DNA of 64,000 nucleotides, from contig NC_060028.1 of NCBI RefSeq assembly GCF_021134715.1, positions 4,982,501 to 5,046,500 of the forward strand, given 5' to 3'. A program made the translations under genes and the position numbers. The notes below the pieces were generated by a model, which worked only from the letters and a program-made list of their open reading frames with translations, ran no database searches and had not been told where the DNA came from. Each line of letters begins with the position of its first letter. Position 1 is the stretch's first letter. Source of the DNA: Daphnia pulex (lineage: Eukaryota; Arthropoda; Branchiopoda; Diplostraca; Daphniidae). Positions 21,725-31,509 of the stretch are shown here, piece by piece.

Positions 21725-23117
21725 TCCCTGAGGTATATTTATATACGAAGGTCCTTAACAATATAGGGTGTGGGGTATAGGGGGTAGGGTAGTAGTAGCT
21801 AGTAGTGAAATTCAGAGGGTTTAATGTCCATTTAGTGTTCCTTTATACGTTTCTTCCCTGAATGACCAATCGTCACCAAATTTTGTACATAATTCTGTCA
21901 AAATTTGATACATGGCGTAACGGGGTTTTCATTTGTTTTCATTACTGTTTTAAAAATTTAATTTGCGTACTTGTTACCTAGCTGGTTGCCGAATCCTAGG
22001 CAGTGAATTCGCTTTTTTTGCGTAACCTTCCAACTGTCAGTGCATGCTCAGCAGTGTAAACAAAAACAAAAAAAAAGTTTGGATCTTCCCTAGCAAGACA
22101 AGTTTTCTGCTACGGGAGTGGAGAGTATTTATTATTTGATTTTGTTTTTATGTTCGATTTCGATTTCGTCTTTATTCTTCTTTTTACTTTGTATTTTCCC
22201 ATTATTACTTTTTTAAATCTTTTGTTTTATTATCACCTCTTTTTGTTTACTGTTTTTTGTCTTGATTTTAATAAATTTTTTGATCAAGTAAAATTTTCTA
22301 TTCCTCCTTTTTTTAACAGTTAGTCATCAACCAAGAAGTTGAGGAACATTTAAAAATGTTTGATTATACTCATTTTGAAGCTCTGGGTCATCTCTCTCTT
22401 CTTCCCTTGTCCTCTTCACAGTCATCAAGATCTTCTGGTGGTCGTGAAGAGTTACCACCGATCTTCCACTTCCATTTACCTCCGAAAGCTTTTTAAGTGT
22501 AATTTTTCAAAAATTACAAATTTATTTTTCGAGATCGAGATTCGAACCCTAAACAACACGAGTGGCAGCCCGAGTTGATAACTATTAGACCAACACTGAC
22601 ATTTTTATATAAGGGAATGCTTGGCCCGGTTGGTGAGTACACCAAATAATGTAACAAAAGTCGAAGTAAAGCAATGGTAATATCGCTAGTGACGCTACCA
22701 TCGGTATCGATTTCGGAACCGGTCGTAAAACACTTAGGTTATATGCCTTAATTATAAAGATTTTTTCAGCGGTGGTTTAATCTAACTGCTAAGAGCACAT
22801 CCATTTCTTTGTAGTTAATATGTAACTAATAATTTTTCTAATTCCATGTTACTGTAGTAATAAATATTGCTATAACTTAATCTAAACATGAAGTGCGACG
22901 TGGGGTGGCGGGGCGAATCCTCCGCCATTCATAATTCGCACCACTCATAATATTACAGATTATTTTTCAATTAGTTATAAAGAATCAATTATGGAAGATA
23001 ATAAAGGGAAACAGAATTTTCCAAACGTTATAGTATGTATTAATCTACTATAACCTTGATTTTCTGTCTCTTTAACGTTTAAAACAATTACCGAAGGACG
23101 TTACCGAAGGAATCTTG
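21725..23117. mobile_element. 1,393-bp insertion between tRNA-Lys and tRNA-Ser, copy 1
   Basis: The empty site is visible in the A unit at 29362 (gataattattctgtaatt near 30441), which fixes the insertion as 1,393 bp with no clear target-site duplication. It starts TCCCTGAGG and ends GAATCTTG, and sits between A and T. A 5' TC and an A/T target fit a Helitron, but the 3' end is CTTG rather than CTRR and no strong 3' hairpin is seen. It is T-rich, with no convincing ORF, and contains a tRNA-like Pol III box pair on the minus strand. Family unassigned. Confidence 0.75.
22525..22600 (-). other. tRNA-like box A/B segment, possible SINE head
   Basis: The minus strand has a box-A-like TTGGTCTAATAGTTATC and a perfect B box GGGTTCGAATC about 40 bases later. 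Stems do not pair well, so this is not a functional tRNA. It resembles the head of a tRNA-derived SINE or an old tRNA pseudogene. Repeated at 26887-26962 and 40063-40138. Confidence 0.35.
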
Positions 23118-23190
23118 TTCTGTAATTAAATATTGCAGATAAACTGAGATAATCTGGATTTAGATGAAAAACGTTAAGGAACAATATGTT

Positions 23191-23272
23191 GACGAGGTGA
23201 CCGAGCGGTTAAGGTGATGGACTGCTAATCCATTGTGCATTGCACGCATGGGTTCGAATCCCATCCTCGTCG
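23191..23272 (+). tRNA. tRNA-Ser(GCT)
   Basis: A unit at 20638; consensus gene. The 5' flank reads gtt instead of gtc. Confidence 0.95.
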
Positions 23273-23392
23273 AAAGGAGTAGTTAGGGATATTGGCAACT
23301 GTAACGCACTCCAATTGCTATGCAGTGATCAGAGGTTCATAGCATTTCAATGTAGAAACTTAGTCTTCAAGCCACGGTAGGAAATTTATCAA

Positions 23393-23464
23393 GGTTCTAT
23401 GGTGTAATGGTTAGCACTTCAGACTTTGACTCTGACAATCTGAGTTCAAATCTCAGTAGGACCT
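23393..23464 (+). tRNA. tRNA-Gln(TTG), anticodon-switched copy
   Basis: Identical to the neighbouring tRNA-Gln genes except that base 34 (position 23426) is T, giving loop CTTTGAC and anticodon TTG. It would decode CAA rather than CAG. Cloverleaf and Pol III boxes are unaffected. Confidence 0.92.
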
Positions 23465-23637
23465 ATTTTACTAGATAGCGAGATCGTTGCAAGAAAGGCC
23501 AGTCAAGACTTTTTCCCACAGTGCAACCCTCCCTTTTAGAGTTTATGCACTGCGTTGCTGACGGATTAGGGTACTTGATTATGGTGAGTTATTGTGCAAC
23601 AGTACGTTATTACGCCAGGCTGTCGGAGGGTGCTGTA

Positions 23638-24190
23638 CAGTACCCACCAAACTATTAGGTACACCCCCCTATTTTCAGTGCATTCTTATGGCACTACGTG
23701 TCCTAGATAAAATGCAATAACTCTTGAACCGCTTGGGCTAGATTTTTTTCCCTTTGGCCCTGAGTAGATCTAATGATGATCTACATTTTTTCTACACATG
23801 AAGTTGTCGTAGGATTAACCCCCACGGCGCTACGGTATCGTTCAGTTTATTAGGTACACCCGTTTTCCCCCATATGCGCCGTGTTAAATACGGCGTTTTC
23901 AAAAATTTATAAAAAATACTAAAAGTAAAGCTAAAATTTTTTTCTTTGTGCCAAAAGAAGCACAATTCTTCACTCTATACGAATATAAAGAATGATTTAC
24001 ACTAAAATTAACTCAGAGAACCCTTCCCTATACCTCAAAGTTTTCCACTTCAAAATTTGTCGAAATTTCTAATGCCTATGGGGGCGACAGTGCAAGTGTG
24101 TAGTAAAAAGTAAAAATTTTGAAGTGGAAAACTTTAGGGTATAGGGAAGGGTTCTCTGAGTTGATTTTATTGTAAAACATTCTTTATTTA
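23638..24190. mobile_element. Tc1/mariner-like end fragment plus MITE replacing tRNA-Met, copy 1
   Basis: Starts at a TA in the unit (gctgTA) with CAGTACCCACC, as expected for a Tc1/mariner end. A second, similar stretch (ttattaggtacaccc) occurs about 200 bp in. From about 23986 it continues as a MITE. The fragment ends at a TA inside tRNA-Met, and the unit DNA between the two TA sites, about 340 bp including most of tRNA-Met, is missing. No transposase ORF. Confidence 0.55.
23986..24186. mobile_element. MITE with terminal inverted repeats of about 70 bp, copy 1
   Basis: The arms start TAAAGAATG and pair nearly along their full length across ttaactcagagaaccc and ttttccacttcaaaattt, leaving a loop of about 55 bases. 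It is flanked by TA. The transcript would fold as a long hairpin. Confidence 0.75.
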
Positions 24191-24205
24191 TTGCGCTATC
24201 GAGGC
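24191..24205 (-). pseudogene. tRNA-Met 5' remnant (15 nt)
   Basis: Only the acceptor and D-stem start (gcctcgatagcgca) survive after the transposon-linked deletion. Repeated at 28553-28567, 34189-34203, 37367-37381, 41729-41743 and about 47365-47379. Confidence 0.8.
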
Positions 24206-24269
24206 GGCCATCGTCCTTGAACGCTTTAACAAAGTGGTACCAACTGTCTTCCTTGAAACGCAAGTAAAT

Positions 24270-24342
24270 CGAGCTTGCCAGGAGTCGAACCTGGAATCTC
24301 CTGATCCGTGGTCAGGCGCGTTATCCATTGCGCCACAAAACC
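24270..24342 (-). tRNA. tRNA-Arg(ACG), T33C and acceptor-mismatch variant
   Basis: B unit at 23472. The anticodon loop is CCACGGA, so the nearly universal T33 is C. The 5' acceptor strand GGTTTTG leaves a T3-C70 mismatch. Probably a decaying gene, though the Pol III boxes look intact. Confidence 0.7.
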
Positions 24343-24519
24343 ACGTTATACGACGAACAATACTAATTTTAAGAAACCACTACTTGTTTTGAACAGAAAG
24401 TGATCAGGTTTGAATCATGTCTTTACTAGTGAAGTCATGTTTTAAGCCTTTAACAAGAATTTAATTTATTATTACTGTTCATACGATCTTCACTGAATTG
24501 TTGATAGGTAGGTAATACA

Positions 24520-24592
24520 GCCCGGTTAGCTCAGACGGTAGAGCGTGGGACTTTTAATCCTGAGGTCGAGGGTTCAAGTCCCTCATCGGGCG
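24520..24592 (+). tRNA. tRNA-Lys(TTT), C27T variant
   Basis: B unit at 23472. The first anticodon-stem pair becomes T27-G43; otherwise consensus, with an intact T stem. Confidence 0.9.
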
Positions 24593-24718
24593 TGAAACGT
24601 GGGATGTGTACTAGATATGTGGTGGTGTTCGATACGGGATAATTATTCTGTAATTCAATGGTGCAGATAAACTGAGATAATCTGGCTTTAGATGAAAAAC
24701 AATAAGGAATAAAATGTC

Positions 24719-24800
24719 GACGAGGTGACCGAGCGGTAAAGGGGAAGGACTGCTAATCCATTGTGTATAGCACGCATGGGTTCGAATCCCATCCTCGTCG
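24719..24800 (+). tRNA. tRNA-Ser(GCT), degenerate variant
   Basis: B unit at 23472. The D arm reads ggtaaagggg and the anticodon stem AAGGA/TCCAT has an A-A mismatch. The variable arm is also changed (tgtatag). Anticodon GCT is kept. Confidence 0.75.
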
Positions 24801-24920
24801 AAAGGAGTAGTTAGGGATATTGGCAACTGTAACGCACTCCAATTACTATGCAGTGTTCAGAGGTTCATAGCATTTCAATGTAGAAACTTAGTCTTCAAGC
24901 CACGGTAGGAAATTTATCAA

Positions 24921-24992
24921 GGTTCTATGGTGTAATGGTTAGCACTTCAGACTCTGACTCTGACAATCTGAGTTCAAATCTCAGTAGGACCT
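24921..24992 (+). tRNA. tRNA-Gln(CTG)
   Basis: B unit at 23472; consensus. Confidence 0.95.
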
Positions 24993-25452
24993 ATTTTACT
25001 AGATAGCGAGATCGTTGCAAGAAAGGCCAGTCAAGACTTTTTCCCACAGTGCAACCCTCTCTTTTAGAGTTTATGCACTGCGTTGCTGATGGATTAGGAT
25101 ACTTGATTATGGTGAGTTATTGTACAACAGTACGTTATTACGCCAGGCTGTCGAAGGGTGCTATACATGTTCGTTGCAAATCGTTATTTCTTCAAGTCAC
25201 CGCCATTGCCACTTCAAAGTATGTCTGTTTGCATCCATCCCCAAATACATCCGAGGGACACTATATCTTGCAAACGGCCTACAATTAGCAAACAACACTT
25301 TCGTAGTGGCGAGCACAACCCCATCGACGTAAAAACCATAATCGACGTAAACACCACAACCCTTTCTATCCTTTTCAAAACGAAGCAAAGTTTAGTATTT
25401 TGCTTTTTCTAAAGTTTGACTTGAATTTTTTCAAGAGGAAAAATGAAACAAA

Positions 25453-25525
25453 TGCCCCGAGTGAGGTTCGAACTCACGACCTCGAGATTATGAGACTCGA
25501 GCGCTGCCTACTGCGCTATCGAGGC
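25453..25525 (-). tRNA. tRNA-Met(CAT), G26T variant
   Basis: A unit at 25000; same variant as 21091. Confidence 0.92.
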
Positions 25526-25589
25526 GGCCATCGTCCTTGAACGCTATAACAAAGTGGTGCCAACTGTCTTCCTTGAAACGCAAGTAAAT

Positions 25590-25662
25590 CGAGCTTGCCA
25601 GGAGTCGAACCTGGAATCTCCTGATCCGTAGTCAGGCGCGTTATCCATTGCGCCACAAACCC
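25590..25662 (-). tRNA. tRNA-Arg(ACG)
   Basis: A unit at 25000; consensus. Confidence 0.95.
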
Positions 25663-25960
25663 ATGTTATACGACGAACAATACTAATTGAAACAATTTAA
25701 CTACTTGTTTTGAACAGAAAGTGATCAGGTTTGAATCATGTCTTTACTAGTGAAGTCATGTTTTAAGCCTTTAAACAAACCCCATGTTACACGACGAACA
25801 ATACTAATTGTAAGAAACAACTACTTGTTTTGGACAGAAAGTGATCAGGTTTGAATCATGTCTTTACTAGTGAAGTCATGTTTTAAGCCTTTAACAAGAA
25901 TGGAATTTATTATTACTGTTCATACGATATTCACTTAATTGTTGATAGGGAGGTAATACA

Positions 25961-26033
25961 GCCCGGTTAGCTCAGACGGTAGAGCGCGGGACTTTTAATC
26001 CTGAGGTCGATGGTTCAAGTCCCTCATCGGGCG
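25961..26033 (+). tRNA. tRNA-Lys(TTT), T-stem variant
   Basis: A unit at 25000; G51T as at 21599. Confidence 0.88.
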
Positions 26034-26086
26034 TGAAACGTGGGATGTGTACAACATATGTGGTGGTGTTCAATACAGGATAATTA

Positions 26087-27479
26087 TCCCTGAGGTATAT
26101 TTATATACGAAGGTCCTTAACAATATAGGGTGTGGGGTATAGGGGGTAGGGTAGTAGTAGCTAGTAGTGAAATTCAGAGGGTTTAATGTCCATTTAGTGT
26201 TCCTTTATACGTTTCTTCCCTGAATGACCAATCGTCACCAAATTTTGTACATAATTCTGTCAAAATTTGATACATGGCGTAACGGGGTTTTCATTTGTTT
26301 TCATTACTGTTTTAAAAATTTAATTTGCGTACTTGTTACCTAGCTGGTTGCCGAATCCTAGGCAGTGAATTCGCTTTTTTTGCGTAACCTTCCAACTGTC
26401 AGTGCATGCTCAGCAGTGTAAACAAAAACAAAAAAAAAGTTTGGATCTTCCCTAGCAAGACAAGTTTTCTGCTACGGGAGTGGAGAGTATTTATTATTTG
26501 ATTTTGTTTTTATGTTCGATTTCGATTTCGTCTTTATTCTTCTTTTTACTTTGTATTTTCCCATTATTACTTTTTTAAATCTTTTGTTTTATTATCACCT
26601 CTTTTTGTTTACTGTTTTTTGTCTTGATTTTAATAAATTTTTTGATCAAGTAAAATTTTCTATTCCTCCTTTTTTTAACAGTTAGTCATCAACCAAGAAG
26701 TTGAGGAACATTTAAAAATGTTTGATTATACTCATTTTGAAGCTCTGGGTCATCTCTCTCTTCTTCCCTTGTCCTCTTCACAGTCATCAAGATCTTCTGG
26801 TGGTCGTGAAGAGTTACCACCGATCTTCCACTTCCATTTACCTCCGAAAGCTTTTTAAGTGTAATTTTTCAAAAATTACAAATTTATTTTTCGAGATCGA
26901 GATTCGAACCCTAAACAACACGAGTGGCAGCCCGAGTTGATAACTATTAGACCAACACTGACATTTTTATATAAGGGAATGCTTGGCCCGGTTGGTGAGT
27001 ACACCAAATAATGTAACAAAAGTCGAAGTAAAGCAATGGTAATATCGCTAGTGACGCTACCATCGGTATCGATTTCGGAACCGGTCGTAAAACACTTAGG
27101 TTATATGCCTTAATTATAAAGATTTTTTCAGCGGTGGTTTAATCTAACTGCTAAGAGCACATCCATTTCTTTGTAGTTAATATGTAACTAATAATTTTTC
27201 TAATTCCATGTTACTATAGTAATAAATATTGCTATAACTTAATCTAAACATGAAGTGCGACGTGGGGTGGCGGGGCGAATCCTCCGCCATTCATAATTCG
27301 CACCACTCATAATATTACAGATTATTTTTCAATTAGTTATAAAGAATCAATTATGGAAGATAATAAAGGGAAACAGAATTTTCCAAACGTTATAGTATGT
27401 ATTAATCTACTATAACCTTGATTTTCTGTCTCTTTAACGTTTAAAACAATTACCGAAGGACGTTACCGAAGGAATCTTG
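26087..27479. mobile_element. 1,393-bp insertion between tRNA-Lys and tRNA-Ser, copy 2
   Basis: Copy of 21725-23117 carried along by the 4,362-bp tandem duplication, at the same insertion point. Confidence 0.75.
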
Positions 27480-27552
27480 TTCTGTAATTAAATATTGCAG
27501 ATAAACTGAGATAATCTGGATTTAGATGAAAAACGTTAAGGAACAATATGTT

Positions 27553-27634
27553 GACGAGGTGACCGAGCGGTTAAGGTGATGGACTGCTAATCCATTGTGC
27601 ATTGCACGCATGGGTTCGAATCCCATCCTCGTCG
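27553..27634 (+). tRNA. tRNA-Ser(GCT)
   Basis: A unit at 25000; consensus. Confidence 0.95.
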
Positions 27635-27754
27635 AAAGGAGTAGTTAGGGATATTGGCAACTGTAACGCACTCCAATTGCTATGCAGTGATCAGAGGTTC
27701 ATAGCATTTCAATGTAGAAACTTAGTCTTCAAGCCACGGTAGGAAATTTATCAA

Positions 27755-27826
27755 GGTTCTATGGTGTAATGGTTAGCACTTCAGACTCTGACTCTGACAA
27801 TCTGAGTTCAAATCTCAGTAGGACCT
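27755..27826 (+). tRNA. tRNA-Gln(CTG)
   Basis: A unit at 25000; the ordinary counterpart of the TTG gene at 23393. Confidence 0.95.
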
Positions 27827-27999
27827 ATTTTACTAGATAGCGAGATCGTTGCAAGAAAGGCCAGTCAAGACTTTTTCCCACAGTGCAACCCTCCCTTTTA
27901 GAGTTTATGCACTGCGTTGCTGACGGATTAGGGTACTTGATTATGGTGAGTTATTGTGCAACAGTACGTTATTACGCCAGGCTGTCGGAGGGTGCTGTA

Positions 28000-28552
28000 C
28001 AGTACCCACCAAACTATTAGGTACACCCCCCTATTTTCAGTGCATTCTTATGGCACTACGTGTCCTAGATAAAATGCAATAACTCTTGAACCGCTTGGGC
28101 TAGATTTTTTTCCCTTTGGCCCTGAGTAGATCTAATGATGATCTACATTTTTTCTACACATGAAGTTGTCGTAGGATTAACCCCCACGGCGCTACGGTAT
28201 CGTTCAGTTTATTAGGTACACCCGTTTTCCCCCATATGCGCCGTGTTAAATACGGCGTTTTCAAAAATTTATAAAAAATACTAAAAGTAAAGCTAAAATT
28301 TTTTTCTTTGTGCCAAAAGAAGCACAATTCTTCACTCTATACGAATATAAAGAATGATTTACACTAAAATTAACTCAGAGAACCCTTCCCTATACCTCAA
28401 AGTTTTCCACTTCAAAATTTGTCGAAATTTCTAATGCCTATGGGGGCGACAGTGCAAGTGTGTAGTAAAAAGTAAAAATTTTGAAGTGGAAAACTTTAGG
28501 GTATAGGGAAGGGTTCTCTGAGTTGATTTTATTGTAAAACATTCTTTATTTA
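28000..28552. mobile_element. Tc1-like fragment plus MITE, copy 2
   Basis: Copy of 23638-24190 in the B unit at 27834; MITE at about 28348-28548. Confidence 0.55.
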
Positions 28553-28631
28553 CTGCGCTATCGAGGCGGCCATCGTCCTTGAACGCTTTAACAAAGTGGT
28601 ACCAACTGTCTTCCTTGAAACGCAAGTAAAT

Positions 28632-28704
28632 CGAGCTTGCCAGGAGTCGAACCTGGAATCTCCTGATCCGTGGTCAGGCGCGTTATCCATTGCGCCACAA
28701 AACC
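28632..28704 (-). tRNA. tRNA-Arg(ACG), T33C variant
   Basis: B unit at 27834; same changes as 24270. Confidence 0.7.
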
Positions 28705-28881
28705 ACGTTATACGACGAACAATACTCATTTTAAGAAACCACTACTTGTTTTGAACAGAAAGTGATCAGGTTTGAATCATGTCTTTACTAGTGAAGTCAT
28801 GTTTTAAGCCTTTAACAAGAATTTAATTTATTATTACTGTTCATACGATCTTCACTGAATTGTTGATAGGTAGGTAATACA

Positions 28882-28954
28882 GCCCGGTTAGCTCAGACGG
28901 TAGAGCGTGGGACTTTTAATCCTGAGGTCGAGGGTTCAAGTCCCTCATCGGGCG
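28882..28954 (+). tRNA. tRNA-Lys(TTT), C27T variant
   Basis: B unit at 27834; as 24520. Confidence 0.9.
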
Positions 28955-29080
28955 TGAAACGTGGGATGTGTACTAGATATGTGGTGGTGTTCGATACGGG
29001 ATAATTATTCTGTAATTCAATGGTGCAGATAAACTGAGATAATCTGGCTTTAGATGAAAAACAATAAGGAATAAAATGTC

Positions 29081-29162
29081 GACGAGGTGACCGAGCGGTA
29101 AAGGGGAAGGACTGCTAATCCATTGTGCATAGCACGCATGGGTTCGAATCCCATCCTCGTCG
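29081..29162 (+). tRNA. tRNA-Ser(GCT), degenerate variant
   Basis: B unit at 27834; as 24719, but the variable arm reads tgcatag. Confidence 0.75.
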
Positions 29163-29282
29163 AAAGGAGTAGTTAGGGATATTGGCAACTGTAACGCACT
29201 CCAATTACTATGCAGTGTTCAGAGGTTCATAGCATTTCAATGTAGAAACTTAGTCTTCAAGCCACGGTAGGAAATTTATCAA

Positions 29283-29354
29283 GGTTCTATGGTGTAATGG
29301 TTAGCACTTCAGACTCTGACTCTGACAATCTGAGTTCAAATCTCAGTAGGACCT
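29283..29354 (+). tRNA. tRNA-Gln(CTG)
   Basis: B unit at 27834; consensus. Confidence 0.95.
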
Positions 29355-29814
29355 ATTTTACTAGATAGCGAGATCGTTGCAAGAAAGGCCAGTCAAGACT
29401 TTTTCCCACAGTGCAACCCTCTCTTTTAGAGTTTATGCACTGCGTTGCTGATGGATTAGGATACTTGATTATGGTGAGTTATTGTACAACAGTACGTTAT
29501 TACGCCAGGCTGTCGAAGGGTGCTATACATGTTCGTTGCAAATCGTTATTTCTTCAAGTCACCGCCATTGCCACTTCAAAGTATGTCTGTTTGCATCCAT
29601 CCCCAAATACATCCGAGGGACACTATATCTTGCAAACGGCCTACAATTAGCAAACAACACTTTCGTAGTGGCGAGCACAACCCCATCGACGTAAAAACCA
29701 TAATCGACGTAAACACCACAACCCTTTCTATCCTTTTCAAAACGAAGCAAAGTTTAGTATTTTGCTTTTTCTAAAGTTTGACTTGAATTTTTTCAAGAGG
29801 TAAAATGAAACAAA

Positions 29815-29887
29815 TGCCCCGAGTGAGGTTCGAACTCACGACCTCGAGAATATGAGACTCGAGCGCTGCCTACTGCGCTATCGAGGC
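29815..29887 (-). tRNA. tRNA-Met(CAT), G26T and A38T variant
   Basis: A unit at 29362. Besides T26, the anticodon loop is CTCATAT (A38T). Stems are intact. Confidence 0.88.
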
Positions 29888-29951
29888 GGCCATCGTCCTT
29901 GAACGCTATAACAAAGTGGTGCCAACTGTCTTCCTTGAAACGCAAGTAAAT

Positions 29952-30024
29952 CGAGCTTGCCAGGAGTCGAACCTGGAATCTCCTGATCCGTAGTCAGGCG
30001 CGTTATCCATTGCGCCACAAACCC
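29952..30024 (-). tRNA. tRNA-Arg(ACG)
   Basis: A unit at 29362; consensus. Confidence 0.95.
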
Positions 30025-30322
30025 ATGTTATACGACGAACAATACTAATTGAAACAATTTAACTACTTGTTTTGAACAGAAAGTGATCAGGTTTGAATCA
30101 TGTCTTTACTAGTGAAGTCATGTTTTAAGCCTTTAAACAAACCCCATGTTACACGACGAACAATACTAATTGTAAGAAACAACTACTTGTTTTGGACAGA
30201 AAGTGATCAGGTTTGAATCATGTCTTTACTAGTGAAGTCATGTTTTAAGCCTTTAACAAGAATGGAATTTATTATTACTGTTCATACGATATTCACTTAA
30301 TTGTTGATAGGGAGGTAATACA

Positions 30323-30395
30323 GCCCGGTTAGCTCAGACGGTAGAGCGCGGGACTTTTAATCCTGAGGTCGATGGTTCAAGTCCCTCATCGGGCG
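30323..30395 (+). tRNA. tRNA-Lys(TTT), T-stem variant
   Basis: A unit at 29362; G51T. This unit has no 1,393-bp insertion, so Lys-Ser-Gln spacing is the original one. Confidence 0.88.
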
Positions 30396-30521
30396 TGAAA
30401 CGTGGGATGTGTACAACATATGTGGTGGTGTTCAATACAGGATAATTATTCTGTAATTAAATATTGCAGATAAACTGAGATAATCTGGATTTAGATGAAA
30501 AACGTTAAGGAACAATATGTT

Positions 30522-30603
30522 GACGAGGTGACCGAGCGGTTAAGGTGATGGACTGCTAATCCATTGTGCATTGCACGCATGGGTTCGAATCCCATCCTCG
30601 TCG
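30522..30603 (+). tRNA. tRNA-Ser(GCT)
   Basis: A unit at 29362; consensus. Confidence 0.95.
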
Positions 30604-30723
30604 AAAGGAGTAGTTAGGGATATTGGCAACTGTAACGCACTCCAATTGCTATGCAGTGATCAGAGGTTCATAGCATTTCAATGTAGAAACTTAGTCTTCA
30701 AGCCACGGTAGGAAATTTATCAA

Positions 30724-30795
30724 GGTTCTATGGTGTAATGGTTAGCACTTCAGACTCTGACTCTGACAATCTGAGTTCAAATCTCAGTAGGACCT
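30724..30795 (+). tRNA. tRNA-Gln(CTG)
   Basis: A unit at 29362; consensus. Confidence 0.95.
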
Positions 30796-30968
30796 ATTTT
30801 ACTAGATAGCGAGATCGTTGCAAGAAAGGCCAGTCAAGACTTTTTCCCACAGTGCAACCCTCTCTTTTAGAGTTTATGCACTGCGTTGCTGACGGATTAG
30901 GGTACTTGATTATGGTGAGTTATTGTGCAACAGTACGTTATTACGCCAGGCTGTCGGAGGGTGCTGTA

Positions 30969-31509
30969 CAGTACCCACCAAACTATTAGGTACACCCCCC
31001 TATTTTCAGTGCATTCTTATGGCACTACGTGTCCTAGATAAAATGCAATAACTCTTGAACCGCTTGGGCTAGATTTTTTTCCCTTTGGCCCTGAGTAGAT
31101 CTAATGATGATCTACATTTTTTCTACACATGAAGTTGTCGTAGGATTAACCCCCACGGCGCTACGGTATCGTTCAGTTTATTAGGTACACCCGTTTTCCC
31201 CCATATGCGCCGTGTTAAATACGGCGTTTTCAAAAATTTATAAAAAATACTAAAAGTAAAGCTAAAATTTTTTTCTTTGTGCCAAAAGAAGCACAATTCT
31301 TCACTCTATACGAATATAAAGAATGATTTACACTAAAATCAACTCAGAGAACCCTTCCCTATACCTCAAAGTTTTCCACTTCAAAATTTGTCGAAATTTC
31401 TAATGCCTATGGGGGCGACAGTGCAAGTGTGTAGTAAAAAGTAAAAATTTTGAAGTGGAAAACTTTAGGGTATAGGGAAGGGTTCTCTGAGTTGATTTTA
31501 TTGTAAAAC
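30969..31509. mobile_element. Tc1-like fragment plus left part of MITE, split by the P-like element
   Basis: Corresponds to 23638-24179. The MITE (from 31317) is interrupted at gtaaaac by the 2,660-bp P-like element and resumes at 34170-34186. Confidence 0.55.

Larger units (their letters stand above)
20638..24999. repeat. 4,362-bp A+B repeat, copy 1
   Basis: An A unit of 2,834 bp with the 1,393-bp insertion plus a B unit of 1,528 bp. It is followed directly by a near-identical copy. Differences seen include the tRNA-Gln anticodon base at 23426 and single bases near 22856, 24192 and 24766. Confidence 0.9.
25000..29361. repeat. 4,362-bp A+B repeat, copy 2
   Basis: Tandem copy of 20638-24999 at exactly 4,362 bp offset. 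Its tRNA-Gln at 27755 has the ordinary CTG anticodon. Confidence 0.9.

Noticed and set aside
21725-23117. Calling the 1,393-bp insertion a definite Helitron
   Set aside because: Only the 5' TC and the A/T target fit; the CTRR end and 3' hairpin are not seen.
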